Shown: positions 24,299 through 39,341, numbered from the stretch's first letter. The stretch is DNA of 64,000 nucleotides from Callipepla californica brunnescens (GCA_023055505.1 JALIRH010000006.1:24897105-24961104), one strand, 5' to 3'. Program-made: numbers and translations. Notes: generated from the sequence alone by a model not told the origin.

Positions 24299-26755
24299 AT
24301 AACTTGCATAATTTTGTTCCATGAGTGAACTGAGAGTGATAGTGAGTACTGGCCCATGACAGCCCTATAGGACTCTGTGGCTATAGAAGTTATCACCCTT
24401 GTCCAGGAAAGAAGCAACATCACTTGTATTTATTTAAACCAGTTCTACAGTTGCCTTCCAAAATAAGCCTATCTTAAGCCTTCTGATGGCAAACTAGCTC
24501 AAAATTAACATCCGCTCTGTTTAGCTGGGCATCCCTGAGAAGGAGCTAGTGAAACCAGAAAGGGATTCTACATTTAAAAACAGTAAAAATGATTCATATG
24601 AGGTGCTAGTATTTCTATCTATTATCACAGACACTGCTTTATGTCGCTTACCGCTATCATGTTTCTCCCCACCCAGAATTCCATGGGGTTTCTCTGCAAG
24701 TGTAAGGTCCACTCACAAGGAACAGCTTGAACCACTTGGATCTTTGCACACGAAATTGCTTGTTTGGATTCAGTCAATAATGCAAAAGTAAATATACTAT
24801 TTGAAGTTTTGCCATGTACATTCTTTTTCTTTCAAATCAAAATTGTGAACTAGTTATAATTAAGTTTGCTAGTGGCATTCTTTCCTAAGAGAATGAATTG
24901 AGTTAGCACAGTGACGCTTACTGCTGGTATTTATATTGCTCAAGACAAACATAAAAGTATTATGGAGTTTTATTTTATTAACGGTGTTACTTCAAACAAA
25001 ACAAACAATCCAAAAGATTTCAAGCCACGTGGGCTCATTATTATAGTGTGTATAAAGAGTGTTTAGCACATGGAAGCTTGGAATCAGCAGCTGCCTTTCA
25101 GAGAAGATATGACAGCACAATCAATCAGTTCAATTTATGAACTCTTTTATGGAGCCCCTCTCTTCACATTGACTCTTAGCTTATCAGTCAAGTTCAGTAC
25201 CTAAAAAATGCTGTGATTAAATTTCCCTGAGCTCAGTGATGTTGAAAAGGATTTTAATCAAGTAACTTGTGATCCAGGGGAGAAACTTCTTGTATAGGAG
25301 AAACCTTTCTCATGGAAAACTTCTTTTAATATTTTTATAACCAAAACAATTTAATGTTCCAGTATGGGTTATGGCCTCATTGCCCAAGATACTGTATCAA
25401 CATTGCCTAAAAGCAATTAAATTATGATGCTGCCTGTTTCTTTTTCTGAGAGAAAAGAACATTAAAAAGTTATTCCTTTGTCGCTATTCATGTTGGTCCT
25501 ACAACTATGAAAGTCAAAAACAAATACAAAATTATATTCTGTCAAAAGTATATCCCTTGTCAATGCACAGTTGAATGTTTTAGGCATTTTATAAATGAGT
25601 GGTGGCTTCTAAGTGGATATTGGAAATTAAAGTTAAGGAGAATTAAACCTTCTCTTTGCCATCAGCAGAATTTAATCTGACTAGGTGGGATTTTCCATTT
25701 ATGTTGGCAAACAGAAGCATTACATATTCTGACTGTTTATTCCGGTAACCTTATCTAGCCTGCAGAACTGTAACATTGCTCTTTTGATTAGCTCCATGCA
25801 AAAAGATCTTGTGAGGTGGAAAGATCTCCTACTCCTTCTATATTTGGCAAGATCAACTCCATAAAAATGTCCATTTTACCACGCCTCTGATACCCCACTG
25901 CAGCTGCTTCCTCTCCTCATCCCACAGTGAGATATTAAAAAGCCTGAATGGAACCTTCTCCAAGTTTATCTGGATGTACAAAAAAGCCAAGAATGCGCTT
26001 GTCAAGGTTACAAATATCTAGGGAGCTAAGATATTTTTTAGTCTAACTGGCTCTTCAATATATAATAGAAGCCTGCCAGCTAAAAATTATTAACTGCTGA
26101 CTGAGCAGGAATTGTGAGTACACTCCATAGGACATGAAGCAGGAATTATATGTACCTATACTTCTGGAATCCTTACAATACCGTAATAGAGCCATCCTAC
26201 CACCAGATGCACTTATAATGCTCTCAAAGTGCATTCATAATATCTAGGCATTTGAGGTTCTTATTTCATTTCTTTCTCCTGTCTTGTAACTCAGGTTTCC
26301 TTTTTAGGGAGTGACAGGATTTATTCCTTCTCCTGATCCATATGCTGTGTTTTTTTCATGACTATTTTTCTGAGATGGCCTTCCATGAGTCATTTATGTT
26401 TGAACTGATTTTGTAAGTTATTTCAAAAGTCAGATACTTACTTTGATGACTGTAGAAAATTTAAATACCCACCCTGATATAGCTTTTAATATTATCAGAC
26501 ATAGGTTTTTTCTACAGTTTGATTAAAAGCCAGAAAGGTAATTATGAAGTGTTAGTTGGTCAGAGCCTCTTTTAAGCTGCAGCGTATGGTTGAAATTACC
26601 ACTATAGTCAGGAGAAAGATAAAGCTTTCTTGAAATAATAGATTCCATGATTTATCTCACAACTTGGGAAATAACTGAAAGTCGTAACCCAACAACACTT
26701 TCCTCAGATTATTTTTTTGCTCTTCTTCCCTTTGAATAATATAAAGCCAGTCATG

Positions 26756-26912
26756 AAAGAAGGAAAGAAAGAAAAAAAAATGAGATAAAGTGAGGAAAGC
26801 AAGAAAGAAAGAGAGATAAAGCAAGAAAGAGAGAGAAAGAAGAAAGAGAGAGAGAAAAGAAAGTGAGAAAGAGAAGAAAGGCAAAGAAAGCAAAATAGAA
26901 GAAAGAAAGATG
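26756..26912. repeat. Polypurine tract (GAAA/GA-rich), intron 2
   Basis: About 155 bases are almost pure A and G on the plus strand, with degenerate AAAG, GAGA and GAAG units and scattered T or C. In the MEOX2 transcript it is polypyrimidine. A frame through it reads as a Ser/Leu/Phe low-complexity peptide and is not coding. Confidence 0.92.
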
Positions 26913-28025
26913 TCTAAAGACAAATATGCTAAATGATTAATTCCTTGGGGAGTTAGATTAGGTCTGAAATCTAGTTTCTGAGGGGATACATTAGTTTTTC
27001 TGATATTCACTGCTGTATTTTTGTCTTTAGTAGAACCAAATCTCAATTTTTCTTTGTGGTATTTCAGTGATTCAGGAGCTTGCAACATAAATATTTATAC
27101 AGTCTGTGATGAAACAGAAGTTATGACTAGATGCATTTCCAAAGATTTCAAACAAAGCGACTACTGCCAACCAAGTACCATTTTTTACACTGCATCCCTT
27201 GTGGTAAAACAGGATATGGAAACTACTTCAGAAATAGCATTTCTTTAAAAAGGCTGCTTTGCTGGAGAGAGTGGCGAAACCCAACACTGTATTCTTATTT
27301 AGTAATAATGATTTTTAGAGAAAGGGATGTTTTCTTGTATATATCAAATTTTTATATTATATTATATATCAAATTTGTATATCAAATCTGACCTCCTCAG
27401 ATGGAACAGCTAGTAAAAGAAAGAAATTATAGCAGCATGTAAACAGATAGGTGCAATTATCCTACTCAAGAATAATCATTCATTCTGCCAGTGATGAAAA
27501 GAGAAGTCCTGTACAGGAGCTCAGTTTCTTGACTGAAAAAGAATGAAAAATTAGCCTCACAGCAGATTCATCCTTGAGGTTTTTTTCTGGTCATATTTTA
27601 AATCACTGATGTACTACTGTAAATCAAATATGCAAGAAGATTCAAGCTGTTTGATTTTCCGCTTTCAGTTTTTGAAGACTGCCATACACCATGGAAACCC
27701 ATGCCCAGTTCACTGACTATTTTTCCATCAAAGCAAAATATTTTATTTCAAAAAAAGATATTTCTAACTGTGAACATCAGAAATGACATCATTGCCTGGC
27801 TCAGTGTGATCCAGAATCAAAAAACTATGCTTATATTTTCCTTTCATTTTTCCTTTTGTTTTGGATTAACAGTATAGATTTTACACTGTGCCTTTTTTTT
27901 TTCCCTCTCATACTACCTTATTTCAACAAGATATTGATTAGGATTCTATGAATATGAATATTTTTTTTCTTTTCTAACTAAGAGTGGCTTTAAAAAGGAT
28001 GAAAGGAAGGGAAAAAAAAAAGCAA

Positions 28026-28048
28026 GGGAGGGAGGGAGGGAGGGAGGG
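28026..28048 (+). repeat. GGGA repeat with G-quadruplex potential
   Basis: Six GGG triplets are separated by single A. This is the tightest loop arrangement for an intramolecular G-quadruplex. The G-rich strand is the plus strand, which is the template for MEOX2. Confidence 0.92.
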
Positions 28049-29975
28049 ATACTCTGAGACAATCTGGGAAGCACAGAAGAATTAGATAATTAGGTAGACT
28101 ACTTATAATTCTATAAAATTATCACAATTACCAGGATAATGCACAGAACTGACAGGATGTAGCAACCAGAAAACAAATACACCCGTAACTTAAATGATCT
28201 TTCTACACTAGTCTCATATAGGATGCATTTCCTTCTCAAGACACTATTCAATATTTATCCATTATAGTATCTTAAATCCTTTTAATCTGTCTGCTTCCTG
28301 ATCAATTCAATCTTTAAAGGAAAGAATAAAAAAAATTATCAGGGGCAATAGTTAAAATCCAGGTCAAATTCACCTCTGTTGAAAATGGGAATATGTTTTC
28401 TGAAGTCAGCAGACTACTTCCCAGAAAATTGCATAGCAGATAGTTTTAAAATTTTGTTGATGCTTCTCAGTTTTATGCAGACTTGTTATTGAGATAAGAA
28501 TTCATTCCTCCTCCTCCTCTTACTTGTCAAAATGAGGTGTGGAATATAATCTAATTGTCTAGGCTTACCTTAGTGAGGGGGATTCAAAAAGAAAAGGGCA
28601 GAAAGTTACCAGTTGTTTGAATCCTTTATAAACAGACATTTCAATGAAGGAAAATGACCCAATGAAGCCTAGTAACATAATCATGTCAAACAAGAAAGTG
28701 CTGGTTTCTACTTGCCAAGCTGGAAGGAAAACAATTTATTTAGAAACCTTCAGAGAAAATGATTCATTCACATGTGTGAGAGAACAAGTTGCCATGTACA
28801 GAAAAGGACTGATTCTAACTGATATATCTACTTATAGAAGATGCTAATGAAGCTCAAAGAAACTGATTTAGTAATTTCTCATATAAGGAGTTCATAAATC
28901 ATGGTATTATTCTTATCATCAAACATAGTCAGTGCAAATATTTGCACATACAGAATTTCTCCAAATATCTTTCAAATGTTATTACTGTAACAATAGGATG
29001 ATCTGATGACTATACACACACATATAGATAGTTATCTCTACTCAATGTTATTTTAATACTGTCCCTTGAATACATTGTCATCTTACTGACTGTATCTAAA
29101 ACAATCTCTCAGTCTATCATTGATTCCTGAAGAAAGAATGACTGCTTATGGCTATGCAAAAGGTTTTCAAATTCAGTGATAAAACAGTGGATGATATTTC
29201 ATCATTTTTTTGTTCTTAGGTCCATTATTCTAAATGCCATTAATGAAACACATATTTAAAATGAATATGTTAGTGTAATTACTATTTGAAAGGTAACTTG
29301 ACCACCCATTCAGCGTGTTGGGATGAGATCCTGAAACACTTCTGTACATATTTAACATGAATATTTCCATTAGAAATCAATGTGACAACATGCACAATGA
29401 AACTTGAGCACGTGCAGAAGTGTTTCCCGGACCAGAGCTTGGGGAGCAGGAAACCAGTAACAGTGATATGAAATTCCATCATCTCTGCTTTCACAGCGTT
29501 GGGTAAGATAAAGTGGTTAAAAATGCCTGTATTCCAGTTTTGCCGGTATTCCCAATCTTGCTGCCATCTGGAAACAGGATGTTCAGAAACTCTGGACAAA
29601 TGGCAACTGCATACATTTAATAGACTGAAACAAGATGCTCATATTTGTTGCATGCAGGAAAACTGTCTGCTTGTGCATGCAGTACTTGGGTTGTACCACT
29701 CTAAAGCAAATCAGTGCGGACAGATTAGAAAAGATATGTACCAGTTTAATATACATTTTATTTTGCCTTCTTTTTCCATCTCTGCCTCCATGATGAAGCT
29801 GGTAGGTGGCACGTAAAACTAAAAACTACTCATATAACACTGATACAAACATTCAATCTGTTATATTTATATATATGTAAATAATGTATGCAAGAACTCT
29901 GATTTGAAGAGTACTAACTACTAAACACAACAAATATTGAGTAAGTATTTGAAGTTCACTGTTTTATATCAGTAC

Positions 29976-30148
29976 CTGTCTTTCAGTGAGGTCAAGGTTT
30001 ACTGCTATTTCGTATCGCCTCAGCCTGGTCAAATAGTTATGATGAGCAAATTCTGCTTCCAGCTCTCTGATCTGCTCCTTGGTGAAAGCTGTCCTTTCCT
30101 TCCTGGGTTTACTGTTGACCTCTGACTTGTAGTTTCCTTCTTGGGAAT
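29976..30148 (-). CDS. MEOX2: MEOX2 exon 2 (homeodomain N-terminal arm, helices 1-2)
   Basis: This internal 173-bp coding exon lies on the minus strand. The acceptor AG is at 30150-30149, preceded by a run of 14 T in the sense direction. The donor is CAG|GTACTG at 29976/29975. The first two bases complete a codon split from exon 1 (phase 1; G|AT, Asp, is expected). The next 57 codons read [13 protein letters not shown], then the homeodomain from [17 protein letters not shown] through [16 protein letters not shown]. The exon ends in frame exactly where exon 3 starts with VKVWF, giving an intact 60-residue homeodomain. Together exons 2 and 3 supply 131 complete codons. This equals residues 174-304 of the human protein as I remember its length, so no indel is apparent. 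The donor departs from the GTAAGT consensus after the GT and may be weak. Exon 1, with the usual histidine-rich tract, is missing from the window. Confidence 0.96.
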
Positions 30149-30918
30149 CTGGAAAAAAAAAAAAAAGACACTGAAGTATTGGAATTGTGCAGCTAAATAG
30201 GGGAGAACCTCAAATTTACCTCAAAACACATCTGCCTTCTGCATAAGTAAAATTCTTCAAACTTTCTTCTTTCAGAAACACACACTTATCTTCATACCTA
30301 TGGATCCTTCCCTGATAGAAATGAGCTGCTACTTCCATCCATGCATGTAAAACATTTGCTCTAAAACCTCGCAGTGTTTCATTTCCGTAATGGTTCTCTA
30401 TAGAATTTTTGCAAAGCTTCATCTCTTTACATTTTTGGCAACTCTCAGTGCATCCAAACATTGCAGGATGTATATCTTCTGATTATTGTTTTAATGAGTA
30501 ATATTCAAGAATTGCTCCCATTATTTCACTTAAGCTCAAGCATTTTAAAAAATACACTTCAAGGTTTATGTTTTCATTGAAAAGAAACAGACAATTAATA
30601 AGAAAATCAACAAACATCAGGAAAAAAACAGCAAGCACATCCCATGTGCTAATGGGGACCCTCTCCTATTCAAGCCAAGGCGCAGGTAAGGAAGCTATAC
30701 CATGGCTGGTGTCAGTATAGGAAATCTCATTGCTACAGCTGATCACCTGAAGTATACTTTTGGTGACAGTCAAAGGAGCTTTACTCAAAGTTTCACAACC
30801 ACCACCCAAGTTCTTCAGAAGGAGGTACATTAGGTCCTGAGCCAAATTACTGAAATCAGTGATAGTAATTCCAGCGCTATCAGTAAAAACTGTTTAAATA
30901 AATGAGATAAAAGAGTGG

Positions 30919-31350
<432 letters not shown>

Positions 31351-34300
31351 GAGGAGGACCAGACATTTATAAGTTTGGGAATGATACAACACCTATAAAT
31401 CCAAAATTAGCATGAGAACAGTAGGCGTATCGTTAGTCAAATTCTGGCTTCATGAACCATCTTAAAAATGTCACAGATAAATTCACACTTCAGCTGCTTA
31501 TTTAAATAGAAACCTGCATCACCATCCAAATGAACAGGCCCATAAGAAATCATTCCCTGGAACTCCATTTCAAATGAATCATCAACATGCCTGAGATAGT
31601 CCAACTGGCCTGTGAGTCTGGTTTCAAAACTACAGGCATCTACATTGTGTAAAGCTATAAAGATAAAGGTATTTTATAATGATTTCACTTTTTGTCAGTT
31701 ACACTGCTGTGTAGAATAGAACTGGGGTTTTTTTGGTCAAAGAAATTGTTGATACTTGACTCACTGCCAAAGTTATTAGTTTATATTTTACAGCTGATAG
31801 TTTCAAATCACCTAACTTCTCAATTTGTGCTGACATGACACAGAACTTTTTTCAAACGTGGTGTACTGTTGATGCATATACTGAGTGCATACACCAAAGT
31901 GGCTGTGTGGGTATGGGAGCTGTTCAGTCCTAGCAGCAGCTGGACTTCTCTAGGAAAGACCCTGCTATAATGCATACACACTGGGTACAGCATGAAGCCA
32001 AGGTCTGTTATCCAGATTTATTAAAGAATTCTTGACAGATCAAAATCATCTCAAACCAAGATCACCATTCTTCCTTTATAGTACACAGTCTTCTGTACTT
32101 CATTTTCCACTTGTAACCATATGCATGTAGCTTTTATTCCCCAAAATTTCCTCCTCTCCCACCTCATCATGGGCCTATATTGGTCCAAATACGATTAAGA
32201 TGACTAGACCTTACATACTTAATGTTCAGCTTCCCACTGAGAAGAGATATCTGAACCATTTAATTTAGCATTCTGACTTCCTGTTCCTTATACCAATAGT
32301 TTTGTACATTTGAAAGCAGATGGATGAGCATGCTGCTTGCCTACAGTATAACATGGGAATATACTTCATGCAAGTCATTGCTAAAATCCTCTTAGCACCC
32401 TTTGTAAACCTATGCCCATGTAAGGCCATGAGCCAAGCAGTATTCCCATGTCAGTAAATGTAACTAAGATCCATGGACCACCATTTTCCATGTTAAAGAT
32501 TCTGACCTTAAAAGTAAAAGTAATACATCTACAGATGACAACTGAAATTTCATTATTGCAAATAAAGACATAAGCCACGAAATGCAACAGAACTTGTGGT
32601 TAAAGGTTTAAGTACTTGTTAACTGCTGCTGTGGTTAATAGTGGAAGGTAAGTACCCATTCAATTGTCGGTCAGGCGGATCCTAATCTCTGTAAGTGACT
32701 GAAACAACTACTTTCCCTGCAAGTGAAGGGTTCTGTGAGGAAACCAGAATTAATATTCAGCTAGAAATACTCTACTAAGCAAACTCATCCTTTGATGATC
32801 TTTGATTTAGTTAGTATCTAAATTCCAGGTTCCTGGGATGTTGATGCAAGGAAAAGGAAATGCAACTGCAACAGTAGCATTTGTCCTTCATGTTTGCCAG
32901 CACATAGAATTCAGCATTACTCGCGACAACAGCCCACACAGACCCTTTGAATATAAGCACGCATGGACACCTGATTATTCAGACATTCCTGCCATTGCTC
33001 GTTGCTACCTTTAAGTAAATGACAGGTTGAAAATGCTTGGCAGCTGCAGTGTGATTTCATCAGCAGACTGAAAGTGGCAGAGTTTCAATTTTTTTTCTTT
33101 TTGATGCATGCCACTGAATGCAATTGCCTTGCTTTTTGCTAGGCAGACCCTAGCCTATGTGCCAGAAATTTATTCTGCACAGAAATGGCTAAATCATTTC
33201 CCACTTTGTCACACACACCTGTCTGGGTTGCCATAGCTTACTACAGAGTTCCTTATTCTTCATGGGACAGGCAGGTCAAACAAACCATTTGTATTTTGAA
33301 AAGAGTGTACACCTACATACCTTCCCTTAACAACAAAGTTTTCATATCTGTATTACTTTAGTACATAATTTTTTTCAAGTGACAGAACTGCAAGGTTACC
33401 TCTTCAAGCTCATTGCTGTAGTCAATTTGAGACATCATAAAATACACGGAAGAGCTCAGTTATGAACTAATATATTTTTTTCTATTGTTCAGTGTTCATA
33501 TTTACCTCTTTGACACACCATAAACACTAAGAATTTAGGATAATTTTATAATTCATCTCAAATTTAGAAATCATGAGCCTCATCAACTACACTGTTGACA
33601 GTATCTTTACTAAATCATACTTTTGTAAGAAATACATCCATACTTTCCAGAGAAACTTGCAACAGCCAAGATACTCTAAAATAAATTTGTTATATTCAAA
33701 GTGGGAGAGACACACAGAAACCTGAGACAGAGGTCACCTCCCTCTTTCTCAGTACTGAGGTCCATGCAACAGGACTGCCATCTTTGAGAATCTGTTTTAG
33801 CAAAGTTCTAGCTAGTAAGACAGTGGTATTTTGTTTAATGCATTTGAGATATTAAAATATATTTATAAAAATAGCCTTAGGTGGGTGTCAGTTAGGTGAA
33901 TGACAGTTTTGAACTCTTGCTGTAATTTGATTTTCTCTCCCATAGTACCACTGTGGTTCATATGCAGATTTCCTTTTATTTCCCACTGATATAGTGCAAG
34001 GCAGAATACTAAATTCGAGAAATATTAACACCTTAAATTGTTTTTATGATTGCTTATTTTTAACAATCTATGTCAAATCAGGACTGGGAGCTTCCATTTC
34101 TTCCTGACATTTGGGTCCCTGCTCGCATCACCTGACTGTTTTTTCTTTGGTGGAAAATGGGTGGGAGACTTGGAAGAGATTTTTGGCAGAACTAATGTCA
34201 GCTTACATCTGTTCTGCAGCTGTTGCAACTAAAGCAAAGAAAAAAGTCCCAGAAATCTTAGTTTTCTTCTACTGGCTACATCTTATGCCAAATGGTAGGT

Positions 34301-37189
34301 GTAGAGCCTGAGAACAAAGCCTACGGGGATCTAAGTTACAGTCCTTGCCTCTCAAAAGGAACACATAAAATATATGCAGATGGTACAAACCACATGATGA
34401 AACATATATCAATCAATGTTGTCTGTCTTCTGCATTCTCCCAGATGAATTCTGGCAATCTCTCAGAAGACAGAGCTTACATGCAGGTATTAGTACCTTAT
34501 CAGTCTCTCTTTGCAAACCTTTGTTCTTTGGTTGTCATGTAATGTAGGCTGTTAAATGCTGCTTCAAGGGGGTAGGTCATACCTCTTTTACGTAATTGTT
34601 CTTATTAGTTTCCAAAATCTCTTTAACGTCTCCTGGATATTAAAAATGTTTGTTGGTAACTGACACAGAAAGTACCAACTAAAAAGACATTAAAAGTTAA
34701 AAATGATTGTGTAAAAGACAAAAGGATTTCAGAAACTTAGGTTCTTAGTAAGCTTAATATTAGCTCAAAAATTATACACATATATATAAAGATTACTAAT
34801 TGTGCTAATCTCCATCCTCCAAAGTTAATCCTACTGTACTCTTAAGAAATAATTGATATTAATCCCAACGTTTATGCTGTCCCGTCAGAGTTCCTGTTTC
34901 CTTTGTTGTGCATCACTGAGAGATAAAGCACACTAAACAAGCACAGCATAGGAGAGAGTATGAGTTTGGAATTGGTCATTTTGGCAATTCTGCTTTTGAT
35001 ACATGCCTAGGGGAAAAAAAATAAAAAAAAATTTTAAAAGGCCTGCTCACAGAATAGGTAAAAAATACCGAACAATAATACACCAGTGATACGAGGATCT
35101 GCTGCTGAGTTTGCTCAGAATTAGACATAAAATGTGTCTGCTATTTTTTTCTTATACTAGTTCAAATACCTTCTGTCCTCAGACAGAAATTAACTTTCTG
35201 TTAATATCTGTAATGTGAGATCACAGACAAGACTTTCAGAAAAAGAGCAATGGCAACAAATATTAATAATCTGTGACAGAATTTCACCCCTAGAACTGTT
35301 ATCCAGTCTCTCAACTTTTTCTCACATTTTCCAAGTATAATCAATTCCAATATCACTATAAATGTATAGATAAGATGGAAAATTAAATGTTCTTAATTGT
35401 ATACCTTCCTAAAAATCATATTCAGGTGTTTGCCACAAATGACTACTAGATGGTATTTTACTTTAAAATGAAATAATTTATAGAAACAAGTCAGTGTGAA
35501 AAATGTCTCTACTGAGTAGATCAATATATCCGAGAGCATTTCTCTAAAACTTAAGTCCTCTGTATTCATTTAAATCACTAATATAAATAAACGCTTTTGA
35601 GCTCATAAACATCAACAAGATACCATAATGGCATGTAATTAAATGCCAAAGCATTTTTTGTTTTAACCTTCAAGATATCTGCAATATAAAATTAGGACAA
35701 AATACTAGTATCTGGGCAATAATCTAGCAAAATATCATTAATCTGAGATACACTGATGAAGAAGCAACGCTGTACTGATACATTTGCAAAAGAATATTAA
35801 GATAGAAAGAAAAAATATAGTTTTTTAATTGGTATGAAATACATGCTGGTATACAGCTGAATCGCCTGACCTGATTGTTTCTGACACTTTATAGTTAACT
35901 ATATTTTCTGCCAAAATGAAATAGTTCACACAGACACGATTAAGAGTTGGCATAAAGTTCTCCATATGGTTCCTATTCTTTTGCCCACAACTACATGTGA
36001 AAACAAGATTTACCCAGAAATGGTCAGTTTCAAACATTTTTTACATTTAATAGAAAATGCTAAGCAGTTTTTCCATTACATTTATTTTTCAAGATTTTCA
36101 ACTCAGAGTAGCTCAGACTTCATAAGTAAACTTACCTGGTGTTTTAAACATTGCTTGATGCTTTCCAGCATCCCTTAAAGTTTTTGTTCAGTTAGAAATG
36201 CAGTTCCAAATCACTGAATACTGTCAACTGGTCAATCTGTGGCTGCAATTCACTAAATGTGTTTAGAGAATCTCCTCTGAAAACTGGAACAAACAGCATT
36301 TTCATTTCCATAATTCATAACACAGCCTGTGCAAATGGCCCAGTAGCACAAATACGATGTCAAAATGACATTAAATCTTTTCATTCTAATGAAAGCACAT
36401 TTTTGTTTGCTTTTTGAGTTAATTCCTTTTAACCTAATACGTGACAACTTTCAATTTTAAACAGCCTTATATCCACTCCCCAGAAAAAAACACTGAAGAA
36501 GCACAGCAAGATCTGTGAATATTCTGAAACACTCTATATACCATCCTAAAACATTGCCTACTCATTGTTGCTGCCATCTTTTTTGTTGTTATTACAGCGT
36601 CCTGAAACTACAAGTCCAGGAATTATACTACAGTACTGGGAACAGTGATTCACAATACTGTGACAGCTAATGTTGCAGAGTTTTGAAGATACCTATGCTG
36701 GAAAGCATATGCTTCTGCATATTGTGATTTTTATCACTGTATAGCTTATACAAGTCATTTATTATTCAAACCTTGCAAATATGGAAGCCATTGCAGATCT
36801 TCGTATGGAAAAGAATTTGTACAATTACACCTTATGTTAGTATGAGAGACTTGAAGTATATTAAGCAACAACAAAACCTAAAAATCTGTTTAGAAATTCA
36901 ACACTTTTTCCTTTACAGAAACCTGACAGTATGCATTTAAATTGGATTTTATCTAGTTGGCCTTCAAGTCCTATTCAGAGTTCTGGAGACACATCTTTTA
37001 CTTGCAGCACTGGATACACATGGAAATTGTTTGTCTATTTACAGAATCATTTCTTCAATTAGCTTTCTTGCAGAAGAGTTTCATTAATGAAGGTAGGAGA
37101 TGCCACTGCCATCTACTCACAGATTAGCAGGGAGACTTCCTGAGTAAGAGCTGAGTTACAAAAATAAAACAGGAAATATTCCGCACAGC

Positions 37190-37219
37190 TTTTTTTTTTT
37201 CTTTTTTTTTTTTTTTTTT
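37190..37219. repeat. T run with one C interruption
   Basis: About 28 T broken by a single C at 37201, in intron 1. In the MEOX2 sense strand it is poly(A). Confidence 0.92.
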
Positions 37220-37778
37220 AAAGAAAGACACAAGTAGAGAAAATGGTAGATGAGATAGGAGCTTATGTAATCTTCCTTCTCTTGTGTCTCACTTCCTAGA
37301 CATCTCCCACAGAGGTTCTTTCTTACCCAAAGAAGCACAATAAAAGTGAAGAGAGATTAAGCCCACCCCAAACACAGCGCATGCCTCAGTCACCAGCAAT
37401 GGTCTGATCAAAGCTTCTCCCTTGACAAGCAGCTGTATCTCTTGTAAAGTAAGCATTATAACACTCCTCTGGGCCCTACTTTATTGTATAAAAATACTAA
37501 GGAAAACAGATTTTTCCTGTAAAGATGATACATGAAAGATCTAAAGCACTACAAACTGGAGGAAAGTGTTTGCTTAAGACAAAAGAATATATAACGCAGA
37601 GTACTTATTCAGATAATTAACTCTCAAAAGTCTTATCTCCCAAAACACTGAGTTATAGTTTTCATTTTAGCTTTATGAAGCAGGGGAGCTCTGTGCCCCT
37701 AAAAATGCTGGAGCAGCTACCAATATTCTGGAGTTCGTGTTTAACAAAGAATCATTTGTAATTTCTGTCTGAGAAAAG

Positions 37779-37797
37779 ACAACAACAACAACAACAC
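37779..37797. repeat. CAA microsatellite
   Basis: Six CAA units in intron 1, short enough to be stable. Confidence 0.9.
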
Positions 37798-39271
37798 TAA
37801 AATGCTTAAACAATAAAGAGTGAAATCGTTTTACCAGTGAGCTTTTTGCAGGGATGCTTTCTTACAAGTATGTGTATAACATATCTCTTCATCAAAATAC
37901 AGTTTGAGTTTCCCACATTGTATGAATTTCCTTGTAAGAAAAAATACTTTGCTTCAGACAGACAGCAGCAATAGTGTAGATAAGGCTAGTGAATGGAAAA
38001 ATATGTTGCAGTGACCAGCCACTAAGACATATACACAGACAGCATATATCTTGTATGTGCTGTTTGGAATTGACATATCACACAAACAGTTACATTTATT
38101 CTGCACAGAGATAGGCAGACACTCTTACTATTAAGAATTCAAAGCACATTTGGAAAGGGAACATATGTTGAGCAATGCATTTTAGAAATCTTGTTTCTAA
38201 ATTAATTTATGTATATAAATTGTCATTAGTTTTACATGTTTTCAAATATACCTTGATAGTCTTCTGCATTTAAAACAGCAAATGCCACAGCAAGACCAGG
38301 ATGTCTGCCTCCCAAATGGTGGCCAGCTCTTGCTAATGATTCTGTTGCTCAGAAATTTAGACATTCAAGACAGCATTCTTGACATAAGTAAGTAACTCTT
38401 TCACTGAGATACTGTACACTTAATTATTCCTCATAAAGATTTCAGTTATTTACTTTTCAGATACCACTACAATAAATCTTCATTATGAATTTCCAAGTAT
38501 CATTCCAATTAAAAAACATTGTTGTGTTTTATCTACGTTACTTTTTTACTGTAGTGACTATAGTCACCTTACCCAAAGTTTGCTGAAATCAAGGTGTAAT
38601 TTCCAGATTTCACTAAGCATAAAGTCTGATGCTCTTTCCTGTTTAGGTATATAGATGTTGTATATAAATAATGTAATTCCCCACACATTAGATATTTATA
38701 ATAATACTGGTGGTCTTGTAATAGACCACACTGTGACAGAGCATGTATCTTCTCTGGAGCGACTGGTATAGAACTGAGTGTGCTCCTAGGACAACTTGTA
38801 AATATAAGACAACTTCTTTCTCAGTTTACAATGGAGGAAGGCTGTTGCAAGACCAAAAATTTCAGCTGAATTGGTTCTCTATCTGCATGATATCAGAGCT
38901 AATTTTGATCCACTGTATGTCCCATCTTACTTTGTGTATGATCATGAGAAGTTGAATAAATAAAGGTATTTTCTTAGGCTCCTTTTAGATTCTCTCAGAT
39001 AATATGCAAAACTTAAAAGTCAAAATCATATTGACATAAGTTGGCTTTTTTAAAAAATTAATTGCTAATGCATGAGTTCCTGAACAAAACCAAAACCAAA
39101 AAATCTTGCACATAAGCCAGAGAATCCAAGCTTTTTGATCCCATGTTTAGTAATAAAAGTTGAGAAACATACAATATTTATATATAATTGGAATTTCCTT
39201 ATGGCTCTGTATTGCTTCACTATAGTTTCAGAGGTCTTCACAATACACACAGGTAAATATTTTGGGCAATA

Positions 39272-39341
39272 TTGGTGGTGGACAGTTGAACTAGATCATC
39301 CTAGAGATCTTTTACAACTTCAGCGATCCTATGAATCTGTG
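39272..39341 (+). mobile_element. Short, diverged CR1 LINE 3' end
   Basis: GGTGGTGGACAGTTGAACTA, then GATCATCCTAGAGATCTTTT, then CGATCCTATGAATCTGTG match the last 70 bases or so of a CR1 element in plus orientation. It is more diverged than the other copies, so its left boundary is uncertain. Confidence 0.75.

Larger units (their letters stand above)
17806..29975 (-). other. MEOX2: MEOX2 intron 2 (12,170 bp)
   Basis: This intron separates the two homeodomain exons between residues Q44 and V45 of the domain, a position used by many Antennapedia-class genes. The donor (sense) is GTACTG and the acceptor is TTTTTTCCACAAAG. It is mostly unique, AT-rich DNA with no convincing exon. Contents: an A18 run (18714-18731), a CR1 fragment (about 20005-20457), TA and CT runs (20678-20692, 20807-20840), an AATA repeat (21294-21315), an AT palindrome (22733-22768), a CR1 end (23018-23112), an A-rich run (24262-24298), a polypurine tract (26756-26912) and a GGGA repeat (28026-28048). 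The rest shows nothing I can name. Confidence 0.93.
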
